Source of the DNA: Ligula intestinalis
Taxonomy: Eukaryota; Platyhelminthes; Cestoda; Diphyllobothriidea; Diphyllobothriidae
Reading direction: 5' to 3'
Assembly (NCBI GenBank): GCA_036362985.1
Contig: JAYGXS010000002.1
Coordinates: 89,677,441 to 89,741,440, forward strand
DNA: 64,000 bases
The notes beneath the pieces were generated by a model. It saw only the letters and a list, made by a program, of their open reading frames with translations, searched no databases and had not been told where the DNA came from. Shown piece by piece: positions 33,461-44,074 of the stretch (position 1 is the first letter of the stretch; the number at the start of each line of letters is the position of its first letter). The translations under genes and the position numbers were made by a program.

Positions 33461-35469
33461 AGGACCTTTTGAATTCGGTGTCACAGACAGCAACAGATAA
33501 GGCATTTGTACGGTCAAAATACATTTTCATCGGGCAGAGATTTAAGCGATGTACAATCGCTGTCAAAATAATGCAGTACACATCGTTGTGTAATATTTAA
33601 TTCGAAAAAGTACGATGAACTTTAAACCATTGTTGAAAACTAATACAACGAACATACCTCCCGCTAACTCGTGTACTCCGAAGAGCAGGTGTTTGGTGTA
33701 AAATCTTCGGACACCGACTCGGTTACAGCGAAAATCTACCAACATGCCGACTCAAACATAGGGAAGGATTAGCTCAGGAGATGCGTGAACAAATTTTGCT
33801 ATGTTTCGAGGTCGTAACTACAGTTTATCTATGCAACTGCCAAGTAGACCACAGACTCCCCCGTTCGTGCCCAGAATGGGTTTACTTATATAAAGAAAAC
33901 GCAAATTATTGTTTACTTTGGAGGGAGAAGAGAACAAAATCGGGTTTTTCAACGTTGCTTGAGTAAAAAACGTTAGTAATAATTTTCGAGGTGTAAGTAT
34001 GTTCGTACTTGTAGTTCTGCATTGGACGTAGCGCAACTTTAGCCGCTCTATCAGCATCAATATCAGCATATTTGAGGGATATGTAGGTGGGTTGCCTTTT
34101 AGTACCTTATTTGTACATGTGTGTCGTGGTAGCGGAAAAATTGCACCTCAGCATGTTGGTGAGGCTAATTGACCTGAGCCATACGGTGGAGCATAGCTTT
34201 TTTTCAAAAAAGAACAGACAGTGGGAAAAAACTCCTTGGGTTTTTTATGAGAAAAAAACTGTCACTCTTGTGAGTTCATCTGTATACTTAATAAAAGTGA
34301 TGACTGTCTCTGTGTGCGTCTCTATTTTCATTGGGCGAAGGGGTCATCTCGAAACGCTATCAACGCCTTCAACGCGCGTGTGCGCGTGTGTGTTAGTACC
34401 ACGCTCACTTTATAGGAGTGCGGGTGCACTGGCATGCGCGTGTGTGTGTTTCTCTACTGTCCTATCGCCTGACTGCTTTCATTATTTGGAAGAAAGCCAG
34501 CCTAACCGTAAATCACTTGACCTCACGACAGTTCCCCCGACGATTTCGACGATAGGCACCGCGTGCTCCAACAGCCGTAGGAAACGCTGAAGCAAGCCGC
34601 AACAGACACTGAGGAAAGCTGGGCAAGCAACACAAAGGCTGCAGCAGGCAGAAGCAACGCAGAGAACTAGTGCGAGAGAAAAAGAGGAGTTAAGCAGACT
34701 CGCGCAGAATCTACCCACTCGCTCGCCACTCCCACCTCCGTTTCCGGTGTAAAGACAAAGTCAATAAGACCGGGATGAGGGAGGGTGTAGATGGCTGGCG
34801 CGGTAATCACTCGACACGCGCACACTCGCGGAGGCCCCATAAAGGCCACATTAAGAGGCATCCATTGCAGCCTGACTCTCAGTCCTCCTTCTCCTCCCAT
34901 ACGCACACATAAAACTCAGGCGTACAAGAGGACTAACGTAGGGCAGCAACGTAGGGAACCCGAGTTTCATCGTCAATTGGCAAACCCTCCAAGCCACGGC
35001 TTTTAGCGCACCGCGATAGATTCAAGCGCATCCAGATTTATTATAGTGAGGAGAGAAACGCGCCGAGGGTCGACCTCACTCTCTCCCCTGCCGCATAGTG
35101 ACCGCCTAGCTTTTCGGACAACTGAGGTGGGGCCTGAGACCCAGTGGAGCAAGAACGCAGTCACCAACAGGGAATCAGAACTGAGAGAAAGTGCCAGCAC
35201 CTACCCGGCCGCAGGGACCGTGGTTGGCTGAGGACTGGCATTACATATGCATGCAGACCATTCGATCTCAGAAGGGTGAGATCAGCTCTGCATGAAGCCT
35301 GGGCCAACACTCCCTGAGAGGGGTAACCAATCAGTCATCGACTGAAAGGCAAACCACTTGACCTACTACCACTTGGACCGCCATACTTACGTCCAGGTAG
35401 TCGCGGTCACTTGAAACACCACCCCCCACCACAGAAGGGAACCACAGCAAACGCGTATTCGCCGCGTTC
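33461..35469. other. Intronic sequence with low-complexity GT-rich part
   Basis: No family match. GTGTGCGCGTGTGTGTTAG-type simple sequence at about 34375-34450 accounts for the 167-codon open frame there. The 35040-35330 segment is GC-rich with short frames and may be an unidentified repeat. Confidence 0.35.
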
Positions 35470-35705
35470 CCACCCGCTATCAGGGCCGCCAAGGTCTGCT
35501 ACACCAAACCTCCATACGGTGAATCAATCTTCCTTCCTCTGAATCTCCGTTTTTGATGACGGAGCAGCCCCTCTCGACCACGCTGCTCCGATTTCCCCTC
35601 CTCGCCACCGGGCTTGAGTCCAACCCGGCGGGGCTCCTGATCCAACAAGAGCTACTAGTCAGCCAGATCCGCCCCAGTAATGCAACTATCTGCCACACCT
35701 TCACG
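35470..35705 (+). repeat. Dispersed repeat D (copy 2)
   Basis: GGGCCGCCAAGGTCTGCTAC, GATGACGGAGCAGCCCCTCT, TCCTGATCCAACAAGAGCTA, CTAGTCAGCCAGATCC match 13285-13500. No intact reading frame. Confidence 0.5.
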
Positions 35706-35924
35706 CAGTGAGTGCATAATCTGGCTGGCTAGCTCTTAATTTAGATTAAATAACCTACCATGCAAATAAATTATAGAGCTAACCCTTACAAACTATCATT
35801 ATGAACAACAGTAGTATTTACAGAACTGTTATAAAAACACACAATATGACGCGTTCTTTGAGCAGTGACGAAGATCTTAGAGAAATGTTTTCCCTTATCT
35901 TCTAATCATCGTTTCCGACGCAAA

Positions 35925-36413
35925 GTGGCTATACGAACGAGGAATTCTTGCTCCTTCAAACAAATTTGTAAATGCCATTAACGAGAGAGTTAGCCATCTT
36001 CTTCCAGGTGAGGAAGAACTGTACAAATCATACGACACGACGGTTGATCCTTCAGATTTTGTTAATTTTCCAGTGGAATTCGTGGATACTTTGTAAATAT
36101 CTGGCGTTTCATCGTTAAAAATTGATTCTGAAGTTTGGTGCACCGATTACGCTTATGAGAAATCTCGATGCACCATGGTCATGCAATGGCACTAGGCTAA
36201 CTGTCAAGCGGCTGATGTCATATTTGCTAGATGGCACAATTACGGCCGGTTGTGCAAAAGGAGAAACTGTTTACATCCCTGCATTCCTATCGTACCACCT
36301 GATACGACGTTTAATTTCCGACGACCTCAATTTCCAGTGAAGGTTTGCTTTGCTATGTGCACCAACAAGTCCCAAGATCCAACCTTCAAGGTGGCTGAAA
36401 TTAACCTGTAAGA
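35925..36413 (+). pseudogene. Helitron Pif1-like helicase, C-terminal remnant
   Basis: Translation: KWLYERGILAPSNKFVNAIN, ERVSHLLPGEEELYKSYDTT, VDPSDFVNFPVEFVDTL, a stop, then KFGAPITLMRNLDAPWSCNG, TRLTVKRLMS, AGCAKGETVYIP, and after a frameshift near 36290 IPIVPPDTTFNFRRPQFPVK, VCFAMCTNKSQDPTFKVAEI. These are the ordered motifs of the eukaryotic Pif1/Helitron helicase C-terminus (LRNLD...CNGTRL, FP...FAMTINKSQGQT). GQT has become DPT. It unwinds DNA in rolling-circle transposition when intact. At least one stop and two frameshifts. Confidence 0.78.
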
Positions 36414-36950
36414 ATCGTGATTTACTCACGGACTTCATCAAGCATGACTAAGTCATTGTAAATATCAGGATTTTCATGAAAAGCCTATATCTACTTTTGG
36501 TTGATTGCACAGACTTTGGAAATTCTCATAATGGTTTTTCATCACTACTTTCTCCACAATTACTCCTTTCGAGCATACACCTATTGTACATCAAGTCAAA
36601 GCAACCTCAGAAACGCCGGGCTATTTACCTTATACTTCATGATTTTAAGAGTTTCCCATGTACAGCACACATGCAGTTAGCCAACATAAGGGACATCAAT
36701 GGGCAAGGGAGCCTCAAGGCGAAGCGGGGACTTATGGAAAATGCCTAAGGAGTCTTTAACTGTCTGCCCCCTCCCCCTAACACAGTTTCATTACTGGCAC
36801 CACCAGATGTTCTACATCACAGCCATGTACAAAGAGGGCGTTCAGAGGTATTTACCTTTATTTACCTAATAAAACTGAACTGAACTAAACATAATCATTT
36901 TAAGAGGTGCTCATACACGGTTTGCCTACTTATGGGGCAACAACATGTAA

Positions 36951-36984
36951 GGAAGCCCAAGGCGAAGCCGGGCTTCCGTGCTAG
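36951..36984 (+). terminator. Helitron 3' terminal hairpin and CTAG
   Basis: Eight-base stem GGAAGCCC/GGGCTTCC with loop AAGGCGAAGCC, three bases, then CTAG and the host T. In Helitrons this hairpin marks the end of strand transfer. A similar but imperfect GAGCC...GGCGAAGC motif lies at 36706-36730. Confidence 0.72.
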
Positions 36985-37519
36985 TATTTTGTATAGGTCA
37001 TAGGTTACTTGAAGTTCGACAGAGGGTAACATAATAGTAACATTCGCCTTGAAGGTGAATTATGATAATAATAATTTAGCCACGATTATCCCGGCCACAC
37101 CTGTCTCTCTTGATAATACTTAAACAATTGACAGATGTTCACGAAACTGAGTTTACGTCAAGGATAGATGGTATTCCAGGCAAACTAAATTTCATGCACC
37201 AGCACCGTTCTACTCCAGGCTTAAGCTACCTTAAACTATCAGGTAATATAGTGTTTTCTTAGTCACATAGACTCGAGAGCGTCAAATTACAAACATTAGA
37301 CGGGTTGAAAACCAAGTACCGCCAGTTAGCCTTTAAAAATTCCAACTACTGAGGCCGAGCCACGCGGAGTTGCAGGCGCGTCCAACGGTATCACGGCTAC
37401 CACTGCAGCTACGAGGATTGGGCAAGACCGTCAATTAACAATCGCCTTTGGTTGGCTTTTTAGCTGTTCTACAGCCTATCTCCTTCAAACTCGACACGCC
37501 ACTGACGTGCTCTGACAGG

Positions 37520-37930
37520 GACAATATTGGTTGCCCAGTCGTGCCTTTCCCAGCGCGATGGTGCATGTCCGCACCGACGCGCGGCCTTTGCCCTCGCACG
37601 ACCGGGGCGCATAGGCGCGCCCCAAAGTGGTCGACCTATCAGCGTCACGAAGCGCTCGTGGCCAAGTAGCTCCTACGAAGTTCTTTCCGGTCCCCTTGTC
37701 AATTCATGCACCGACGGACACTTGGGAAGCCGCACTGAGCGGGACGCGCGTGACGCCGCGCGCTCACGCGGCTCTCACGGCCATGTCAGACCGATTGGCC
37801 GCTTTTTCCTAACTGCTGTGTACACAATACATTCTTCCTTCTACTCTGGTCTTTCCAAGACTTCTCCCTTGTCCCAAGGAACAGGGCCTGGAAGATCCTA
37901 GTTGTTAAGGTTAACCTTCTTAGCGTTATA
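37520..37930 (+). repeat. Dispersed repeat B copy
   Basis: The GC-rich 5' part (37540-37800) is followed by CTACTCTGGTCTTTCCAAGA, GGAACAGGGCCTGGAAGATC, then GTTGTTAAGGTTAACCTTCT. It resembles 28330-28860. Intronic. Confidence 0.55.
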
Positions 37931-38345
37931 TCTTATAGCTTCACCTACTGAGGGCTGGCCTATTTCGCATAAAGTTACGTTATTTCGTTTGCCGTCAGCA
38001 ATGGCAGACTGCTGAGTGCAAACTTAGACACGCAAACCACTCCCCGAAGTACTGTTTGCACTATAGTCTCTTACAAAGCATAACAGGCAACGAATCAGGT
38101 GGCCGGAATTTTTATTAACCTCTGCAAATATTCCCATTCTTAAGTTGAGAAGTCAAGATTGGCAAACATATGTTTTTCAGCAAATCATCGTCCGGCCAGA
38201 ACATTTGCAAGGTAATTAAAACTATACAGATGGACAGGGTTAAATAGTGTAGTCTAATTACAATTCATCGTTTACGCGTCGCCCGCATGGCGAGGTCGGC
38301 GTTTAGAGGCTTGTGCGTCCGGAGAGGGGAGGAGGGGTATACCGG

Positions 38346-39116
38346 ATAGGTATACCCGTGAAAACCCTGAAAGAACTTCTTACAAGATGTACGCAAAATG
38401 TGCAATTTCTCTGCAATGGTCAATTTTACAGACAGATAGATGGTGTGGCAATGGGCTCACCACTTGGCCCGTTTTTCGCAAATGTCTTTATGGGCAAGAT
38501 CGAGAAAACGTGTCTAAGGGACACTATCAACGACCTTGCGTTTTACGGTCGATATGTTGATGACATCTTCTGTTTGACCGACTATAACGCGGACACTGAC
38601 GCTCTGGTCGCGAAGTTTAACAACGCGCACCCATCTCTCAAATTTACTGCAGAGACAGAGGAAAATGATGAAATTTCGTTTCTTGATGTCCTTCTGCGAA
38701 GGCAAGGTGATGGATCGATCCTGCGTAGAGTCTTTCGAAAGAAAACCTGGACGGGACAATACACCAACTTTCACAGTTTTGTCCCCCTAAATATAAAACG
38801 AAATCTAGTCCAGGGACTAGCAGCTAGAGTACGAAAGATCTGTTTGCCCGAAACTGTGGAAGCAGAGCTCCAACAGCTGCAGCAGATACTTATCGAAAAT
38901 GGATACCCGGAGAGGTTCATCCTCAGGAATATTGGCGAGCGAGCCAAAAAGCCTGATACCTTAACAGCAGGAAAGAAAGACGTTTTCATAAGACTGCCTT
39001 TCTCGGGCGATGCAGCAAGCGATCTGGTCAGACGGCGTCTAAGAAAAGCAATCGCTAGCGCTTTCCCCGCAGCGAACTTACGGGTATTCTTCACGAACTC
39101 TCTCCTCCTACGATAA
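38346..39116 (+). CDS. PLE reverse transcriptase, palm C-terminus and thumb
   Basis: Starts within the domain (GIPVKTLKELLTRCTQNVQF). FYRQIDGVAMGSPLGPFFAN is motif B, AFYGRYVDDIFCLTDYN carries the catalytic YVDD motif C, and EISFLDVLLRR follows as the motif D/E region. The thumb and linker run to NLRVFFTNSLLLR. The first half of the reverse transcriptase, including the motif A Asp, is absent, so this copy cannot polymerise. It ends at a TAA (39114-39116) that is in frame with the endonuclease below. The open frame extends upstream to 38313 through terminal-repeat sequence. Confidence 0.8.
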   Translation: MGIPVKTLKELLTRCTQNVQFLCNGQFYRQIDGVAMGSPLGPFFANVFMGKIEKTCLRDTINDLAFYGRYVDDIFCLTDYNADTDALVAKFNNAHPSLKFTAETEENDEISFLDVLLRRQGDGSILRRVFRKKTWTGQYTNFHSFVPLNIKRNLVQGLAARVRKICLPETVEAELQQLQQILIENGYPERFILRNIGERAKKPDTLTAGKKDVFIRLPFSGDAASDLVRRRLRKAIASAFPAANLRVFFTNSLLLR

Positions 39117-39137
39117 GGAGGAAAAGACCGACTCCCG

Positions 39138-39668
39138 TTGAAGGCCACATCCATGTGTATTTACTCTTTCACTTGCTCCTGTGGAGCAAGATACATAGGC
39201 CGAACAACGAGGCACCTGGAAAAGAGGGTACGTGAGCATATACCGGCCTGGTTAAATAAAGGTGAAACTAGATCGATTTCGAGTTCTATTCTCGCATATC
39301 TCGTCGATGCAAATCATCGAGTCGATAGTAACAAAGCCTTTCAGGTTGTCTACCGGACACCAGCCAACTTTTCCAAGGGCCTACGCCAAAGGGTGCTTGC
39401 AACAGCCGAAGCAGTAGCTATACGGCTAGAGAATCCGGTGCTGTGTTGTCAGAAGAAACTGACAGAAGCCCTTTCACTTCCATGGCCGACCCCGACGACA
39501 GGTGACGATCGCACTTTGCCCCCACGCCCCAGTGACAGTCGTTCGCTGTGCACAAATAGCAGCAATTATCGCCCCATGCATCTGCCATCTGATCAACCCC
39601 ACAACCTAACCCAATTACCCTCCCTACCCCTCCTCCCCTCCCCGGACGCACAAGCCTCTAAACGCTGA
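39138..39668 (+). CDS. PLE GIY-YIG endonuclease (group B)
   Basis: In the same frame as the preceding reverse transcriptase, separated only by the TAA at 39114. CIYSFTCSCGARYIGRTTRH holds the GIY-like and YIG strands and a CSCG pair; LEKRVREHIPAWL and KTRSISSSILAYLVDANHRV, NKAFQVVYRTPANFSKGLRQ follow. This is a complete PLE endonuclease domain of about 110 residues plus a Pro/Ser-rich tail. Copies with more damage are at 3240-3619, 8550-8940 and 61528-61990. Confidence 0.8.
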   Translation: MKATSMCIYSFTCSCGARYIGRTTRHLEKRVREHIPAWLNKGETRSISSSILAYLVDANHRVDSNKAFQVVYRTPANFSKGLRQRVLATAEAVAIRLENPVLCCQKKLTEALSLPWPTPTTGDDRTLPPRPSDSRSLCTNSSNYRPMHLPSDQPHNLTQLPSLPLLPSPDAQASKR

Positions 39669-39763
39669 CCTCGCCATGCGGGCGACGCGTAAACGATGAA
39701 TTGTAATTAGACTACACTATTTAACCCTGTCCATCTGTATAGTTTTAATTACCTTGCAAATGT

Positions 39764-39803
39764 TCTGGCCTGACGATGATTTGCTGAAAACATATGTTTG
39801 CCA
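39764..39803 (+). ncRNA. Hammerhead-like motif, PLE group B 3' terminus
   Basis: TGGC precedes CTGACGA and GCCA follows GAAAACATATGTTT; TGGC/GCCA can pair as stem I. Compared with 3733-3772 the pair U-G has become C-G, so pairing is kept. ACATATGT is a palindrome at the stem III position. The core has one change (CTGACGA), and stem II would be minimal. Confidence 0.4.
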
Positions 39804-39830
39804 ATCTTGACTTTTTATTAACTGTTTATT

Positions 39831-42164
39831 TTTCCTTCTCTGAAAGCCAATCATAGACTGCGACGACCCAGACATTAAAACTAAATACCTAGTTCCTCTA
39901 ACTGGACGCTCTGAAACCCTGGGCCACGTGATAGTATGTGCTGAGAACTAACACGTAATATATGTACTGATCTTCCTACTGGTTTATCACACCTGCCTGG
40001 ATTAAGCTCCACTTTGACCGTGATGTCATGAGTTTCTAAACTAATGGAGAGCCCTTAATACGGGCCTATTTAAGGAAGATGTTGAAGGATTTTTTAGGTA
40101 TCGGGGAGAGGGCACAGGAAGCACTTATAAAACAGCTACGAGCGGAGGCCATACGTATTTTAGCTATTGCTACGGATTTTATTCGAGAGCTGATATTCGC
40201 GGTGGAACGCTTGAGCATCCTTTGCCACCTGCAGGTCGTTGGCTTTGCGGAACATTCAACTGAAGGCCAGAGCGATCATACTGAGGTGCTCCATTCACAC
40301 GCCTACATTCTACATCCTTCGAATAACTGAAGTGAACGTATCAACAAAATCCTTAACTTAGCTATTAAATCAGGAATGAAATTGCGGTGACTTCTCATGA
40401 CGGATTCCTCAATACTGACACAATTGTTTGGACGGTGATGAAGTAAAGCGGGCACAGTTATTGGTCAAATCGCTGTAGGGATGCCTTATCTTCGGCTACT
40501 TTCTCTTGTGTTTTCTGCTGGGCTCTCGGCGGTAACTGTCGCGACCTCCGAAACCTCAAGTCAGTCGGACCATGTGCCGACTACAAATAACACAGTTCGC
40601 TCTTAATGATCTAACGGAACCATCTGAGCTCTACCTCGTGGTCTTGTAACCTATGGCCATGGCAAGTGTGGTACGTTTGCTGGGATCTTAGCCTCATGTC
40701 CACATGGCGGGCGAATTCCAACGAAAGATTCTACATCCTCATCAAGCATTGTCTATTATTCGTAACATCGTGTCAGTTGTTGCATGTCGATCATATTGTT
40801 GCAGCCTGAATTCGGTAGTGCTGGGCCGATTTATCACTTTCCCATTCTCCAAGAGATTGCCTACCGCGAGTTACTCCACGCGTCCAGCTGATTCACCCTC
40901 TGTTCTCTGTGCGTTCTTCCACTTTCTCGCGGCTCCGCTGTTGACGCGTGTACGTCCGAAGCGCTCTGATATGAACACTTGCACCCTTTCCTGATTGGCT
41001 GAGGACTTGACAAGCCTGGCTAAACCCGTGTGCACATACACTTTTACATTGACTTGATTGGCTTCTGTACGCGGCGCTTGCAGCAAATACCTTAAAGCTA
41101 CTTTAGCTCAGTAAAGTGGTTCCAATTCATTCCGTCTTTCCACACTTATGATTTGGGGATCCTTCTGATGTCGAGGCGGCAACTAGATCTCGATACTACC
41201 TTGGTGTCCGGCGTGGAGTTCACATGAATCTCGTTGTTTCTGTTTGGCTGGAATCGGCACTATATCATCAGAAGTACATTATTCTGCGATGTATTATGGC
41301 TAATCCGGATCCTGAAGTGCTTTGTAACTAGGCGTATCTTATCTTCACTAAGCCAGACATTCCGGGTCATGCCTTTCACCTGGCGTATTAATGGGTCTGC
41401 TGCTGTGGTTCCGCTGAGATGTTCAGCTGTGAGGGGCACGCACTGGATGATGCTTTTGAATTTGTCTTTCACTTCTATCAAAAGGTGCACGCTAAGTGTA
41501 AACGCGAGTACGATTCGATGCAGCACCGCACGTGAACTAGCTGTCTGTTTGCCCGCGTTGGCTCGGCATGTTGCTCTGCGTGTTGTCGTGTATTGTGTTT
41601 GCTTTAGGCCGCAAGTACAGTGCGGTGTTTGGCTCTGTTGCATTGTATGAAGCCAAGGGCTTCATACAGAATCAGTCATTACTGAGCTCGAACTACAGGA
41701 GGACAGACTCCATGATAAACTATGCAGAGGCCTTACAAGATGTGAGCTGTTAAAATGCTGCCAACTGTGGCCAAATCCCGCGGGGAGAGCCCTTTTGATC
41801 CTGAGATGATGCCCCGCTAAGCTTTTCAACCTTCTCAGGAGTAATGATTTGTACGACAGCCGCATTAGAAAACCCGAAAGCCCTACTCACTTCATGATGA
41901 AGGGGCACGAAAGTCTGCACTTAAAATAAGGCTAACGACATCAGAGATTTGACCGTGAATGCTGTGCCCTGTGCAGGTGGTCTGTAGTAATTAGCTCAAC
42001 ACGAAGTGTACTTGTGAACGGCTATCATGACTAGCTCAAGTTGAAGGGCTCTTTCGGAAGGCCTCTGCAACAACCAATCACAAACCGACTCACAAAGGAC
42101 CTCATTCACCAGGCAGACCTTACTTCAGACGCCGTCCGCTGGCTTTCGTTTGTGCGGACGTCCG
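39831..42164. other. Intronic sequence, no gene recognised
   Basis: Overlapping open frames on both strands around 41234-41650 have no family match. No exon-like segment with KY or GAS2 similarity was seen. Confidence 0.35.
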
Positions 42165-42315
42165 ATAGTCATTGTTCTACTGCCTCTTCGCCAATTCATT
42201 CTGTAAAGAATGTATTCTTCCTACTACACTGGTCTTCCCAAGACTTCTTTCTCTTCACCTAAGGAACCAGGCTTGGAAGATCGCAGCCGTCAGAGTTAAA
42301 CTACACTAACCTTAA
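42165..42315 (+). repeat. Dispersed repeat B, 3' part
   Basis: CCAATTCATTCTGTAAAGAA, CTACTACACTGGTCTTCCCA, GGAACCAGGCTTGGAAGATC, AGCCGTCAGAGTTAAACT. Matches the 3' segment of the other B copies. Confidence 0.55.
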
Positions 42316-43735
42316 CACTCTTCGATAGGTCGACCGGGAGCGGGCGAGGTCACAGGTAGCTAACGTGGCTGGGGACACCCTTAAGCCTGCCGACACACTT
42401 GTCGCAGATTCTACGCAGTGGGATTGTCATGAAGGCAGATGGAGTGGGTGTTGCGCGAAGTTAGGAAAAAGTCCTGCTTATAGCGTTCAAACCCTGCACA
42501 GAGAGATCGATAGCAATTCTGTGATCAGTTCACACTAAATTCGAGTCCCATCTTTTCCACACTGGCCATGAATAAAGGTTTTTTTGAGAGCCGCCATAAA
42601 TGAACCGACAACCAGTTCACGGAGGAGGGGCACTAAATTCGATACTAAAACGTACGTTTAAGACATGAGAAGGCGGACAATAGCTCTTGGGTGGGTCCGT
42701 GTGCTCGATCAGAGGTAAGCGGTGGCGCAGGTGGCTGGCGCGGTAGGAGTAGCTTCTAGGTGAACCGGCACTGGCCTAATTGCACTTAGTTGAAATGCTG
42801 TGGAGGCCACAGCCCCAACCGCCCTCCGAACCGGTCAGTGGGCTAATGCGGGAAAAAAGTTGTAGCTCTTGACGTGTCTAATGACCTCGTCTGTACATAA
42901 AAACCCAAGCACCTGGTTTTCACGCAAAGGAGGTTGTGTGGTTTGCAAAATACATGGGTGACAGTGTCAAGGATCGCTAGAAGAAGGATCCATTGCAGTC
43001 GAATGCCTTTAACACCAGTCGGTCACTCCAAACAAACACACAATGGACTGAGTGCGAAATCTGACTGCAATCATCGGTTGATGACCTTTTAGACTACGGT
43101 GATTAGCACATTTTTAAAGACTCAGGCTTGGATCACACATGCATCCGAGAGTCCACACTAAAAGAGAGCCGAGAGTCATTCTACTCCCTCAGATACTGGT
43201 TAAAAACACGTGGCTTGTTATGTTGGGCCTGACTATGTACGATCCTGATGAAGCGAGCTGCGGTACTATGTTGTAGCTTGTGCTGCTTTTCTGTGCGTTT
43301 TCATGGAGGCAAATATGGCCGAATAGGCAAATGCGGTGCGTGGATATATGTTAAGAGTGTTGACAGTTTTGACTGTCGAATGTATATTAGTGCTCATGAC
43401 ACCGATTCGCCGGTCTCTGTATGGTACACTGGCAAGTGACCAATCAGGCCACAGGTAGTGGCTGGGGTCGAAGTGGACGTTAGAAGCTACATCACTTGCA
43501 AAATCCGATTTGCGTCTCCCATTCTCAAGGTCCAGCTTTCGTCTTTTTTAGATAACTAAAAAACAAAAACCGCACCCAGTCCCTTTGTAAGTGACTGGGG
43601 CAAAGCATCTACACGCCTGTTGATCTGTTTAATAACGTATCCATATCTACCTACCTGGTGATGATCAGATAAATTCAGCACATATCACTACAACATGCCC
43701 CTGGAAAATGCTTTTCAATAATGATATTAATTTAC
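42316..43735. other. Intronic sequence, no gene recognised
   Basis: No coding similarity. Unique-looking sequence up to the donor of the 43736-43998 exon. Confidence 0.35.
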
Positions 43736-43998
43736 CGACAGAGGGTTAGGAAGGCCTCCGCATACGATGATTTGCCCATGTGTATTTCCATAAGGGTCTC
43801 CTCAGGCGATCCCAACTTGACTTTGTCGAATTTCATTTTATTTAGATCCTTGGTGCAAAGCCAGAGGAAGATAGCCCTCGCACGCTCCAACTCAGAGGTG
43901 ATGCTTCGCGCGTAGATGAGTTGCCAAATGAGTTGTTTGAAGTTGTCCTGCTGTTGCTGCGCCACCAGCACGGTATACTCGTCAACTGGCTGTAAGGT
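43736..43998 (-). CDS. GAS2-KY gene, transglutaminase-like core exon 1
   Basis: Acceptor TTCCTATCAACAG, 87 codons and two bases, donor TGTCG|GTAAAT (phase 0 to 2). It reads TLQPVDEYTVLVAQQQQDNF, KQLIWQLIYARSITSELERA, RAIFLWLCTKDLNKMKFDKV, KLGSPEETLMEIHMGKSSYA and EAFLTLC. ITSELERARAIFLWL is the helix that opens KY/hillarin transglutaminase-like domains; GKSSYAEAF stands where enzymes of the superfamily have G-x-C-x-x-Y-A, so the nucleophilic Cys appears absent. It joins in phase to 29609 to give LCRYADLHCKLIPGYAK, exactly as expected for the family. A PLE begins within about 60 bases upstream of the acceptor. Confidence 0.87.
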
Positions 43999-44074
43999 CT
44001 GTTGATAGGAAGGGAAGGGCAAGATGACACAGTATAGTAATAATAATAATCACCTTTTAACATAAGACAGTGCC

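Larger units (their letters stand above)
35920..36984 (+). mobile_element. Helitron remnant, 3' half
   Basis: A Pif1-like helicase C-terminus (35925-36413) is followed by non-coding sequence and ends at GGAAGCCC-loop-GGGCTTCC (36951-36977), GTG and CTAG, with T next. A GC-rich hairpin about ten bases or fewer from a terminal CTRR, inserted before T, is the defining Helitron 3' end. The 5' end and the Rep nuclease were not found in this window portion. Confidence 0.75.
38130..39830 (+). mobile_element. PLE group B, well-preserved 3' half
   Basis: Inverted terminal copies lie at 38150-38335 and 39595-39830 (…GACAGGGTTAAATAGTGTAG… against …CTACACTATTTAACCCTGTC…). Between them the end of the reverse transcriptase and the GIY-YIG endonuclease lie in a single frame broken by one stop. 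It is 5' truncated within the palm domain, directly at the inverted terminus. The good preservation suggests a relatively recent insertion. Confidence 0.8.

Noticed and set aside
33045..33581. 178-codon open frame on -
   Set aside because: It runs antisense across the decayed KY exon copy read on +; its protein shows no family features, so it is a shadow.
34087..34590. 167-codon open frame on +
   Set aside because: Crosses GT-rich simple sequence and has no domain; low complexity explains the lack of stops.
41234..41650. Overlapping long frames on both strands
   Set aside because: Mirror frames without motifs; neither strand shows a TE or host domain.
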